From Patagioenas fasciata (lineage: Eukaryota; Chordata; Aves; Columbiformes; Columbidae), in contig NW_027288510.1 in the NCBI RefSeq assembly GCF_037038585.1, positions 4,518,431-4,582,430 of the forward strand: 64,000 nucleotides of DNA. Direction: 5' to 3'. Both the position numbers and the translations under genes were made by a program. Shown here piece by piece: positions 21,380 through 33,500 of this stretch. Below the pieces are notes generated by a model, which saw nothing but the letters and a program-made list of their open reading frames with translations, searched no databases and was not told the origin of the DNA. The number at the start of each line of letters is the position of its first letter. Position 1 is the stretch's first letter.

Positions 21380-24300
21380 CTACCCCGGGCGCTGCTCCGG
21401 CGCTGCGATCCCCATTTCAGCTGGTTCCTCAATTTTAAGGCGCTTCGGGGGCGGCTCGGTCCCGGCTTGCGGCTCCAGCATCGCCATTTCGGATGGTTTG
21501 TCCTCAATTCTCGAGCGTTTTGGGGGCTGCTTGGTCCCGGCCTGCGGCTCCGGCACCGGTGCTGCAATCGCCATTTCAACTGGTTTCTCCTCAATTTTAG
21601 GACGTTTCAGGGGCGGCTCGGTCCCGGCCTGCGGCTCCGGGATCACCATTTCGGCTGGTTCCTCTTCAATTCTCAAGCGCTTCAGGGGTGGCTTGGTCCC
21701 GGCCTGCGGCTCCAGCATCGCCATTTCAGCTGGTTTCTTCTCAATTTTGCAGCACTTTAGGGGCAGCTCGGTCTCAGCCTGCGGCTCCTGCACCACAATC
21801 ACCATCTCGGCTGGTTTATCCTCAATTTTCAAAGGGTTTGGGGGCGGCTCGGTCCCATCCTGCAGCTCTGGTGCTGGCACCACAATCTCCATTTCAGCTG
21901 GTTCCTCCTCAATATTCAGGCACTTTGAGGGTGGCTCCGTCTCAGCCTGCGGCTCCGGCATCGCCATTTCGGCTGCTTTCTCCTCAGTTTGAAAGCATTT
22001 TTGGGGCGGCTCGGTCCCGGCCTGCGGCTCTGGCTCCGCAATCACCATTTCAGCTGATTTTTCCTCAATTTGAAAGCCCTTTGGGGTCGGCTCAGTCCCA
22101 GCCTGTGGCTCCGGTGCCGGCGCCACAATCGCCATTTCAGCTGGTTGGTCTTCAATTTCCAAGTATTTTGGGGGTGGCTCGGTCCCATCCTGTGGCTCCG
22201 TCACCACAATCTCCATTTTAGCTGGTTCCTCCTCTATTTCCAGGCACTTTGGTGGTGTCTCGGTCCCGGTCTGCAGCTCCGGCACCGCCATCACAATTTC
22301 AGCTGGTTCCTCCTCAATTTCCAAGTATTTTGGTGGTGGCTCAGTCCCGGCCTGCAGCTCTGGCTCCGGAATCGCCATTTCAGCTGGTTCCTCCTCAATC
22401 TTCAAGCATTTTGGGGGCATCTCAGTCTCATCCTGCGGCTCCGGCACCGGTGCCACAATCACCGTTTCAGTTGGTTTCTCCTCCATTTTAAAGCGCTTTG
22501 GGGGCGGCTCGGTCCCGGCCTCCGGCTCCGGCGCTGCAATCACTGTTTCGGTTGGTTCCTCATCAATTTTAAAGCCCTTCAGGGGCGGCTCAGTCCCAGC
22601 CTGCGGCTCCGGCGCCTCAATCACCGTTTCAGCTGGTTTCTCCTCCATTTTCAGGTATTTTGGTGGTGGCTCGGTCTCAGCCTGCAGCTCTGGCTCCGGC
22701 ATCGCCATTTCCGCTGGTTTCTCAATTTTGAAGCGCTTTATGGGCAGCTCGGTCCCGACCTGCGGCTCCAGCTCCACAATCTCCATTTCGGCTGGTTTCT
22801 CTTCAATTTTCACACACTTTGGGGGCGGCTTCATCCTGGCCTGCGGCTCTGGCTCCACATTCACCACTTCGGCGGGTTTGTCCTCGATCTTCAAAGGCTT
22901 CAGGGGTGGCTCAATCCCGGCCTGCGGCTCCGGCGCCACAATCACAATTTCAGCTGGTTCCTCCTCAATTTTTAAGCGTTTCAGGGGTGGCTCCGTCCCG
23001 GCCTGCAGCTCCAGCTCCGGCATGGCCATTTCACCTGGTTTCTCCTGGATTTCAAAGCATTTTGCGGGTGGCTCGGTCCCCACCTGCAGCTCCGGTGCCA
23101 CAATCACCATTTCAGCTGCTTTCTCCTCTATATTCAGGCACTTTGGGGGCAGCTCAGTCCCGGCTTGCGGATCCGGCTCCGGCGCCGCAATCTCCATTTC
23201 GGTTGGTTTCTCCTCAATTTGAAAGCCCTTTGGGGTCAGCTCAGTCCCGGCCTGTGGCTCTGGTGCTGGTGGCACAATCACCATTTCGCCTGCTTTCTCC
23301 TCAATTTCCAAGTATTTTGGGGGTGGCTCAGTCCCAGCCTGCGGCTCCGTCACCACAATCACCATTTCAGCTGCTTCCTCCTCTATTTTCAGGCACTTTG
23401 AGGGTGGCTCGGTCTCAGCCTGCAGCTCCGGCACCGGCATCACCATTTCAGCTGGTTTGTTCTCAATTTCCAAGTATTTTGGTGGTGGCTCAGTCCCGGC
23501 CTGCAGCTCCGGTGTCAAAATCACCATTTCAGCTGCTTTCTCCTCTATTTCCAGGTATTCTGGTGGTGGCTCGGTCTCAGCCTCCGGCTCCGGTGCCGCA
23601 ATCTCCATTTCAGGTGGTTTGTCCTCAATTTTCGCACACTTCAGGGGCTGCTCCGTCCCGGCCTGCAGCTCCGGCTCCGCAATCACCTTTTCAGCTGCTT
23701 TCTCCTCCATTTCCAGGCAGTTTGGAGGCGGCTCGGTCCCGGCTTGCGGCTCCGGCACCGGCACCGCCATTTCACCTGGTTTGTCTTCAACTTCCAAGTA
23801 TTTTGGGGGTGGCTCAGTCCCCATCTGCAGCTCCGGCACCGGTGCCAAAATCCCCATTTCGGCTGGTCTGTCCTCAATTTTAACGCATTTTGGGGGCGGC
23901 TCAGTCCCCACCTGTGGCTCCAGTGCCATAATCACCATTTCAGCTGGGTTTTCCTCAATATTCAGGCACTTTGGGGGCGGCTCAGTCCCAGCCTGCGGCT
24001 CTGGTGCCACAATCCCCATTTCGGCTGGTTTGTTCTCAATTTCCAAGTATTTTGGGGGTGGCTCGGTCCCCATCTGCAGCTCCGGCACCGGTGCCAAAAT
24101 CCCCATTTCAGCTGGTTTTTCCTCAATTTTCAGGCACTTCGGGGGTGGCTCAGTCTTGGCCTGCGGCTCTGGCACCACAATCTCCATTTCGGTTGGTTTG
24201 TCCTCAAATTTCAGGTATTTTGGTGGTGGCTCAGTCCCGGCTTGCAGCTCTGGTCCCGCAATCACCATTTCGCCTGCTTCCTCCTCAATTTTGAAGCACT

Positions 24301-24548
24301 TTAGGGGCAGCTTGGTCTCAGCCTGCGGCTCCAGCGCCACAGTCGCCATTTCAGCTGGTTTCTCCTCAATTTTCACACATTTCAGGGGTGGCTTGGTCCC
24401 CGTCTGCGGCTCCGTCACCACAGTCACCATTTCAGCTGCTTTCTCTTCAATTTCCAAGCCCTTTGGAGTCAGCTCGGTCCCCACCTGCAGCTCCCGCGCC
24501 CGGTGCCACCTCATGTGTGCGTTCTTGCCCCGCATCGTGGCAAACGCC
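21380..24548 (-). CDS. ZNF541: ZNF541 last exon: C2H2 second half plus ~38 x 27-residue repeats
   Basis: The acceptor GTTTCCAG|GGCG completes the finger begun in the previous exon (AFATMRGKNAHMRWHR supplies the two histidines). Then follow roughly 38 tandem copies of a 27-residue (81-bp) acidic, proline-rich unit such as KCLKIEEKPAEMVIVAPEPQ, with occasional 3-residue insertions. The frame is open for about 1,050 codons to a TAG at 21,380-21,382. The copies differ from one another at many sites, yet no stop or frameshift has appeared, which argues for translation. In mammals the tail after the finger is only about 40 residues and contains PFQLKEEELGADIG, a plausible seed of the repeat (from memory). 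GTAGGT overlaps the stop and could be a donor to a further exon. Confidence 0.7.
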
Positions 24549-27500
24549 CTGGAAACGGGGCGGAAAACCCAGGTTTTAGTGCTTTTTGGCTTCACCCTCT
24601 CTGGGTGCGTTTTGGCGCGGGTCCGGCGCCGTTTCTCGGCTCCGCGCCGGGTGGCTTTAACACCTTTTAACCTCTTTATCCCCAAATAAGCAACAACTCA
24701 CCTGCCGCACTCAGTGCATGGAAAGGACTCCCCGGCGCCCTCATTTTGGGCCATTTGCTGCTTCATTTTGGCCCTTTCCTCGGGCGAGGGACGGGGCTTC
24801 TTCTTCGGGGGCTGGAAAGTGGCCTGGAAAGCAGAGATTCCCCTCATTCCCCCCTTTCACCAAAGGTCGAGAGCACTGAGAATAAACCAGCTTGGAAACA
24901 AGACCCTATGGAACAGCCCATAGAGACAACTCAGCCAGGTGAGGCTAAAAGAGCCAAAACCGGCTCTTTTTGTGACACAAACCACCGCTTTTTGGCAGGG
25001 AACGCACAGCAATTCCCTTCGGCAGCAAAGCCAAAACCACAGAATATCCCCCAAACCATTCAAACCCCACCAGGATCGTTAATACCTGGAATCACTGCAA
25101 TCAACCTGCAGCCAATCGAGCCCATTTCGGGCCCAAAAAGCCGCTTTTTTGGCCTCAAGGCGGTTTTCCCGTGGCGCAAATTCCGCGTAAACGCGTTTTC
25201 TACCTTCTCCTCGGCCTTTTCCTTGTTTCTCTTGGCTTTTTTGCCCGTCCCTTTTGCTCGGTAGGACTTGAGTTTGGTCGTTTTCTTCCAGGTGTAGTAA
25301 TATTCAACACACTGGGCCACAGTCTTAGTCTGGACCTAAGCGAGGGGATAGGGGCGGTTTAGGATGGAAACGCCGCGGTAAATCACATTTACGCCTCGTT
25401 TTGTCTCATTCCGGTGCCTTTTTTGCAGCGTTAAGCAGCAAAATGACATTTGGAGAATGGGAGTTCGATGCGTGACTCAAAAACGCGGCTTTTTGGGTTA
25501 AAAACGGATGATTTTGGGGGATTTACCTTCTTGTGGATGCGATAAAAGTCCTTCTTGTGGGTGGCAAAAGCACGGTGGAAAAGCTGCTGCTCCAATGGTG
25601 TCCACGTGTCCGAGCCTGCGGGGCAATGAGCGGGTTCGTTATGGGGAACGCAATTAGCAAATGGGGCGGGGGGGTCGTTATCGGCACCCCAAGATGTTTA
25701 AATCAGCGTGGAAAGGGTATCGTGGTGTCTGTTTGTGTCCTGGGGGGGAATGGGCCCCGTTCCTCGTTTACCTGCGTAATGATAATTGGCCAGAGGGTCC
25801 GATTCGGACTTGGGGGGCCCCCCCGAAAGCAGCATCTCCAGCGCCTTCTGCAAGAGGAAGAGGCTCGGGGTTCCCCTTCCATTCGGAGCAGGACGCCCCA
25901 AGATGTGATTTTGGGGGTTTTGGGTGATATCGGGGGGTTTTGGGGAGATATCGGGGGGTTTGGGGGAGGTATTGGGGGGTTTTGGGGTGATATCAGGGGG
26001 CTTTGGGGTGATATAGGGGGGTTTTGGAGAGATATCGGGGGGTTTTGGAGAGATATCATGGGGATTTGGGGTGATATCGGGGAGGTTTTGGGGTGATATC
26101 GGGGGGTTTGGGGGAGATATCAGGGGGTTGTGGAGTGATATTGGGGGCATGGGGGTGATATTGGGGCTTTTGGGGGTGATATCAGGGGGTTTGGGGTGAT
26201 ACCGGGGGGTTTTGGGGTGATATCAAGGGGTTTTGGGGAGATATCGGGGTTTTGGCGTGATATCGGGGGGTTTTGGGCAGATACCGGGGGGTTTTGGGGT
26301 GACATCGAAGGTTTGTAGGGTGACATCGGGGGGTTTTGGGGTGATATCCGGGGGTTTGGGGTGATATCGGGGGCTTTTGGGGTGATATCAAGGGGTTTTG
26401 GGGAGATCTCAGGGGATTTTGGGGTGATATCAGGGGGTTTTGGGGTGATATTGGGGGGTACTGGGGTGATATCAGGAGGTTTTCGGGAGATATCAGGGGG
26501 TTTGGCGGTGATATCGGGGGCTTTTGGGGAGATATCAAGGGGTTCTGGGGGGATATCAGGGCGTTTGGGGTGATATCGGGGGCTTTGGGGTGATATCAGG
26601 GGGTTTTGGAGTGATATCGGGGGCATAGGGGTGATATTGGGGCTTTTGGGGTGATATCGGGGGGCTTGGGGGTGATATCGGGGGCTTTTGGGGTGATATT
26701 GGGGGCTTTGGGGAGATATCGGGAAGTTTGGGGAGATATTGGGGGGTTTGGGGAGATACCGGGGGGTTTTGGGGAGATATCAAGGGGTTTTGGGGAGATA
26801 TCAAGTGGGTTTGGGGTGATAACGGGGGGGTTTGGGGTGATATCAGGAGATTTTGAGGTGATATCGGGGGGTTTGGGGAAATATCAAGGGGTTTTGGAGT
26901 GATATCGGGGGCATGGGGGTGATATTGGGACTTTTGGGGGTGATATCGGAGGGTTTTGGGGTGATATCGAGGGGTTCTGGGGTGATATCAAGGGGATTTG
27001 GGGAGATATCAGGGGGTTTTGGGGTGATATCGGGTTGTTTTGGGGAGATATCGGGGTGTTTTGGGGAGATATCAGGGGATTTTGGGGTGATATCGGGGTT
27101 TTGGGGTGATATCAGGGGGTTTGGGGTGATATTGGGGCTTTTGGGGTGATGTCGGGGGTTTGGGGAGATATCGGGGGGTTTTGGGGAGATATCAAGGGGT
27201 TTTGGGGAGATATCAAAGGGGTTTGGGGTGATGTCGGGGGCTTTTGGGGTGATATTGGGGTGTTTGGGGAGATATCGGGGGGTTTTGGGGAGATATCAGG
27301 GGGTTTTGGAGTGATATCGGGGGCATGGGGGTGATATTGGGGCTTTTGGGGTGATATCGAGGGGTTCTGGGGTGATATCAAGGGGTGTTGGGGAGATATC
27401 AGGGGGTTTTGGGGAGATATCATGGGGATTGGGGTGATATCGGGGAGGTTTTGGGGTGATATCCGGGGTTTGGGGTGATATCGGGGGTTTTGGGGAGATA

Positions 27501-30500
27501 TCGGGGGTTTGGGGAGATACCAGGGTGTTTTGGGGCAATATCAGCGGTTTTGGGGTGATATCGGGGCTTTTGGAGTGATATCGGGGGCATGGGGGTGATA
27601 TTGGGGCTTTTGGGGTGATATCGGGGGGCTCTGGGGTCACATCAAGGGGTTTTGGGGAGATATCAGGAGGTTTTGGGGTGATATTGGGGGGTTTGAGGGA
27701 GATATCGGGGGTTTTGGGGAGATATCGGGCGTATGGGGGCGATATTGGGGGGCTTTGGGGGTGATATTGGGGGGTTTGGGGTGATATCAGGGGGTTTGGG
27801 GTGATATCGGGTGGTTTTGGGGTCACTCACCATCAGGTCGCCGCGCGCTGCGTGCAGGCAGTGCAGGGCCAGCTCCAGGTTGGGGACGGCGCCGGGGACG
27901 GCGCTGGAGCTCCCAGGGATGGCGCTGGAGCTCCCGGGGATGGCGCTGGAGCTCCCGGGGATGGCGCTGGAGCTCCCGGGGACGGCGCTGGAGCTCCCGG
28001 GGACGGCGCTGGAGCTCCCGGGGACGGCGCTGGAGCTCCCGGGGACGGCGCTGGAGCTCCCGGGGACGGCGCTGGAGCTCCCGGGGACGGCGCTGGAGCT
28101 CCCGAGGATGGCGCTGGAGCTCCCGGGGACGGCACTGGAGCTCCCGGGGACGGCACTGGAGCTCCCGGGGATGGCGCTGGAGCTCCCGGGGATGGCGCTG
28201 GAGCTCCCGAGGATGGCACTGGAGCTCCCGGGGATGGCACTGGAGCTCCCGGGGACGGCACTGGAGCTCCCAGGGATGGCACTGGAGCTCCCGAGGATGG
28301 CACTGGAGCTCCCGAGGATGGCACTGGAGCTCCCGAGGATGGCACTGGAGCTCCCAGGGACGGCACTGGAGCTCCCGGGGATGGCACTGGAGCTCCCGAG
28401 GATGGCACTGGAGCTCCCAGGGATGGCGCTGGAGTTCCCGAGGATGGCACTGGAGCTCCCGGGGATGGCACTGGAGCTCCCAGGGGTGGCGCTGGAGCTC
28501 CCAGGGACGGCACTGGAGCTCCCGAGGATGGCACTGGAGCTCCCAGGGACGGCACTGGAGCTCCCGATGATGGCACTGGAGCTCCCAGGGATGGCACTGG
28601 AGCTCCCGAGGATGGCACTGGAGCTCCCAGGGACGGCACTGGAGCTCCCAGGGATGGCACTGGAGCTCCTGGGGATGGCGCTCGAGTTTCCAGGGATGGC
28701 ACTGGAGCTCCCAGGGATGGCACTCGAGCTCCTGGGGATGGTGCTGGAGTTCCCCAGGATGGCGCTGGAGCTCCCGGGGATGGCACTGGAGCTCCCGGGG
28801 ATGGCGCTGGAGCTCCCGGGGATGGTGCTGGAGCTCCCGGGGATGGTGCTGGAGCTCGCCATGGACAGCAGGGTCAACACTGCAACCGACACGGGGTGGG
28901 GGAAACGGGGTGATGGGACATGGGGATGTTGGGGTTCAGGGGGGAAATGGGGTGATATGAGGTGGGGATGTTGGGGTTTGGGGGGGAAAGGGGGATGTGA
29001 CATGGGGGTGTTGGGGGAAAGGGGGATGTGACATGGGGGTGTTGGGGTTTGGGGAAAGGGGGATGTGACATGGGGATGTTGGGGTTTGGGGAAAGGGGGA
29101 TGTGACATGGGGGTGTTGGGGTTTGGGGGTGGAAATATGGGATCCAACAAGGAAAAGCTGGGGTTTTTCAAGGAAAAGCGTGATACGACAATGGGTACGA
29201 TTCAAGGAAAAGTTGGAGTTGGTCAAGAAAAGATGCGATATGATAAAGGAAATGTTGGGGTTTGTCAAGAAAAGGTGCAATAGGACAAGGAAAAGTTGGG
29301 TTTTGTTGAGAAAAGACATGATAGGACAATGGAAACGTTGGGTTTTGTCAAGAAAAGACACGATAGGACAAGCAAAAGTTGGGTTTATGTCAAGAAAAGA
29401 CACGATAGGACAAGGAAAAGTTGGGTTTGGTTGAGAAAAGATGCGATAGGACAAGGAAAACTTGGAGTTGGTCAAGATAAGACGCAATAGGACATGGAAA
29501 AGTTGGGTTTATGTCAAGAAAAGACAATAGGACAAGGAAAAGTTGGCTTTTGTCAAGAAAAGACACGATAGGTCAAGGAAGAGTTGGAGTTGGTCAAGAT
29601 AAGAACCAATAGGACAAGGAAAAGTTGGGTGTATGTCAAGAAAAGACGCGATAGGACAACAGAAACGTTGGGTTCTGTCAAGAAAAGACGTGATAAGACA
29701 AGGAAAAGTTGGGTTTTGTTGAGAAAAGATGCGATAGGACAAGGAAAAGTTGGGTTTTGTTGAGAAAAGACGTGATAGGACAATGGAAACGTCAGGGTTG
29801 GTCAAGAAAAGGTGCGATACAACAATGGGTACGATACGAGAAGGAAAAGTTGGGTTTATGTTGGGTTTTGGGGACAAAAGGCGCGATACGGGACAGCGGA
29901 AAACGAGCCAACCAGGTGGAGCGGAGAGCAAGAAAGACACGGAGAAACGTCACTATTTCTACCCAAAAGGCAGCGTTGGGAGCCCCAAGAGCAGCGACGA
30001 CCCCCCCGGGGCCCAGGTGGGGTGGGCCAGGCACCCAATGCGTGCGATACCTGGGTCGGGCGCCTGCGGGTCGGTGTCCATGTCCCCCCAGGGCTTCCAG
30101 ACCAGCTCCGCGCGCTCCTCGTCCTGCTGCGCCTGCGCTGGGTCGCGCAGGGCCGGCAGCTCCGCCTGGAAGCCGCTCCCCACGTTGATCTGCCTGGAGA
30201 GGGGACGAGAGGCGGTGACGGGGACCGCGGCGGCGCGGCGGGGGGGACGGGGGCGTTCTGAGCGCTCACGGCATCATCGTGCTCCGATCGGCACCGAAAC
30301 CGCGCGGTTCGGCCGAAAACCACAGGGATTCGCTCCGAGACGCGGCAGAGTGGGAGAGACGCCCTGCGAGGGCTCGGAACAACAAAGCGTTGCCGGGGTT
30401 CCGCCGCGACATCAGCGCCGCCGGTGACATCAGCGCCTCGTGTTCCGTTCGGAATGGACGTCAATGGGTCCTGGTGGGCCAAACGAGGGGCAGGAAAAGC

Positions 30501-33500
30501 GCGACGCACCCGTTTTGCGCCCGTTTTTGGTGGTTTGGGGACTCATGGCCGGACGCTGATTTTGGGGGCGTCCTTCACCAGGCACAATCCCAAGTCGCCG
30601 TCCATTCTGCCTGCAGGATATTGAGAAATAAGGGGGGAAAAGCAACGCTCAGGATCAAAATCATCGTGCTGAGACCGTTCCTCGGCGTCACAACCACAAA
30701 TTGTCCCAATTCCCATCGTTTTGGTGAAATCGGTCGCTGATGGATCATCCCAATGGGGTTTTGCAGTCGATCGCAGCACTCGGGTGGTTTTTACACCCGA
30801 TATCGCAGCAAAACGCTGGGGGGTTGTTTCCATCCCATATTCCACAAAATCACCCATTTTGGGGTTTTTTGGGAGCACGAGCTCTGCGTTTGCCACCACA
30901 AACCAGCGAGGGGACGCCGAACCCAAACCGGGTTCACCGGGCGGTTTTACACCGGGATCGCTCGGCCCGGGTTGAGATAAACCCCCCGTAAACCACAACC
31001 ATAAAGCGGGGTGTTCCCCCCAAAGCGCTACGTGGGGACATCCGCATCGCACCGAATTAACCCCGCGGGGCGGCCGAAAGCGCTTCAATCCCGGTGTCGG
31101 GATCACGAGGGGTTTCGGCCTCCGTCGCCTTTTTGCTGCGAGATCTTCCCATCCGGAGACGCATTTTCGGTGACCTGGGCAACATCGAACGAGAAAAGGG
31201 TTAAAGGTGGAAAACGCACAAAATCACACGGGCGTTTATCTGCTTTTCCTCCTTTTTTGGCTCAAAAGCAAGCGGCGAACCCCAAAATGAGGGGTCTGGG
31301 GACCCTCCGGTCCTGCTGATGCTTCCTCCCTTCCACCCAACTCGAGGCGATCGCCGGGTTCCGTATTTCGGATCAATAACCCAGCGGGAGCCTGGAGCCT
31401 CCCAGAGCCCGTCCCTGGGGTAGCGGCCGCCGAGCGCGTCCCCATAGCGTTATTTGGGTGTAATTTGGGGGGTTTTGGGGCACGTAGCACCCTTGGTTCA
31501 GCCAGGGACACACACACGGGTGCTCCGGGAAGCGACTCCGGCGCCGCCGGTTGCCGAATCATCGCACAACCATCCAAGTACTCGTCACCCACCTCGTTCC
31601 TTGTCACCGGAACCAACACCGGGATCACCAGGGGGGTGTTTTTGGACAGCGTCGGGGGTTCGGAGGCGCCGTTTCCATCTCCCAACGATGGTTTCGCGGT
31701 GTTTGCATCGCCCGCGTCGCGCACCTGAGCACAAACGGAACCGGGAGCGTCGGTGGCGCTGGAGGATATCAAAGCGCTTTGCAAACTGCTCTTCCCAATT
31801 ATTTCTCCGTTATATAACGAGGATAATAAAACCCGCTACGCTAAACACGACCCAAACCGGGCGGGAGCGCGCAACGCGAATCTTTACACCGCAGCGATTC
31901 CCTATTTCTCGTTTTCTCACCCCGTCGTCTCCACTCAATCGGCAGCGACTTTCACAAATCATCCAGTTACGCACAATTTGGTAACGACCCCCGCAAAGGG
32001 CTTCTACGGCACCGCCGTCCCCCTCGCCGCCTTCGCTCAGATCCCCGCTCAATGAGCAGCACCCACGGGTGCCCGTTACCTGCCCCCTCTCGGCGTCCAC
32101 CGACCACCCGTGGTTCCGGCACATGGAGACGCCGCCATCCTCAACCGGAGCAGCCGCCAAGTGGCTAAAGTGACAAAAATCAGGATAAATAGGTAAAAAA
32201 ATCAACATGATAAAGCCGCGGCGCTTTTAGAACAGATGGCGCAGTCGGCACTGAAGCTCCAGGCAGGTGGAGCTTGCCCGGTGGAATCAATCGGCGTTCG
32301 GTCTCAAAGGTTTCAACCCAAAAGGGTTAAATAACAAGGATTTAAGGCAAACGTGCCCTCGAGCTCCCACGGGTTCACTCACCGCCCGGCGCAGGCGTTT
32401 TCCTCCGCGCCGCGGTCGGCAGGCGGTAGATGTTCCCACCCTGCAGGAGAGAAGCAACGGTGGCGGGCAGGGGTTGCTCTGCCGTTAATAAATGCTCATC
32501 ATTAATAGATAGCGACCGTTAATCAATACCGATTGTTGATAAATACCAGCCACCGTTAATAAATACTGACCGCCATTAGTAAATACTGATCATCCTTAAT
32601 AAATACTGATCGCCGTTAATACATACTGACCATCATTAATAAATACTGATCGTTATTAATAAATGCTGATCACCGTTAATAAATATTGATCCTTATTAAT
32701 AATGATGATCGTCATTAATAAATACTGATCATCATTAATACTGATCGTTATTAATAAATACTGATCACCATTAGTAAATACTGACCATCATTAATAAATA
32801 CTGATCACCAGTAATATTGATCCTTATTAATAATGCTGATTGTCATTAATAAATACTGATCATAATTAATAAATACTGACCATCATTAATAAATACTGAT
32901 CACCATTAATAGATATTGATCCTTATTAATAATGCTGATCGTTATTAATAAATACTGACCATCATTAATAAATACTGATCACCAGTAATAAATATTGATC
33001 CTTATTAATAATGCTGATTGTCCTTAATAAATACTGACCATCATTAATAAATACTGATCACCATTAATAGATATTGATCCTTATTAATAATGCTGATCAT
33101 TATTAATAAATACTGACCATCATTAATAAATACTGATCACCATTAATAGATATTGATCCTTATTAATAATGCTGATCGTTATTAATAAATACTGACCATC
33201 ATTAATAAATACTGAGCGTCATTAACAAATACTAGCTGTTATTAATAATTACTGATCACCATTAATAAATACTGATCATCATTAATAAATACAGACCATC
33301 ATTACTAAATACTGATCGTTATTAATAAATAATGATCACCATTAATAAATAATGACCATCATTAGTAAACACTGATCATTAGTAAATACTGAGCTCAAGG
33401 CTCAGGTTGGGCTCCAGGTCGGGCTCCAGGCTCAGGTCGGGCTCCAGGCTCAGGTTGGGCTCCAGGTCAGGCTCCAGGCTCAGGTTGGGCTCCAGGTCGG

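Noticed and set aside
21060-24689. Plus-strand frames of 300-410 codons antisense to the ZNF541 last exon
   Set aside because: Mirror images of the 81-bp coding repeat. The minus frame is the one continuous with the zinc finger and the splice sites.
25890-27825. Possible telomeric or subtelomeric repeat
   Set aside because: Units are GATATC-GGGGG-TTTT-GGGG of 21 bp, not TTAGGG, and they sit between two well-defined exons.
27801-29031. Plus-strand frames of 370-406 codons (GAPGDGAGAP, ALELPGM)
   Set aside because: Antisense shadows of the 21-bp ELM2-exon repeat; the minus frame joins conserved ELM2 sequence at both ends.
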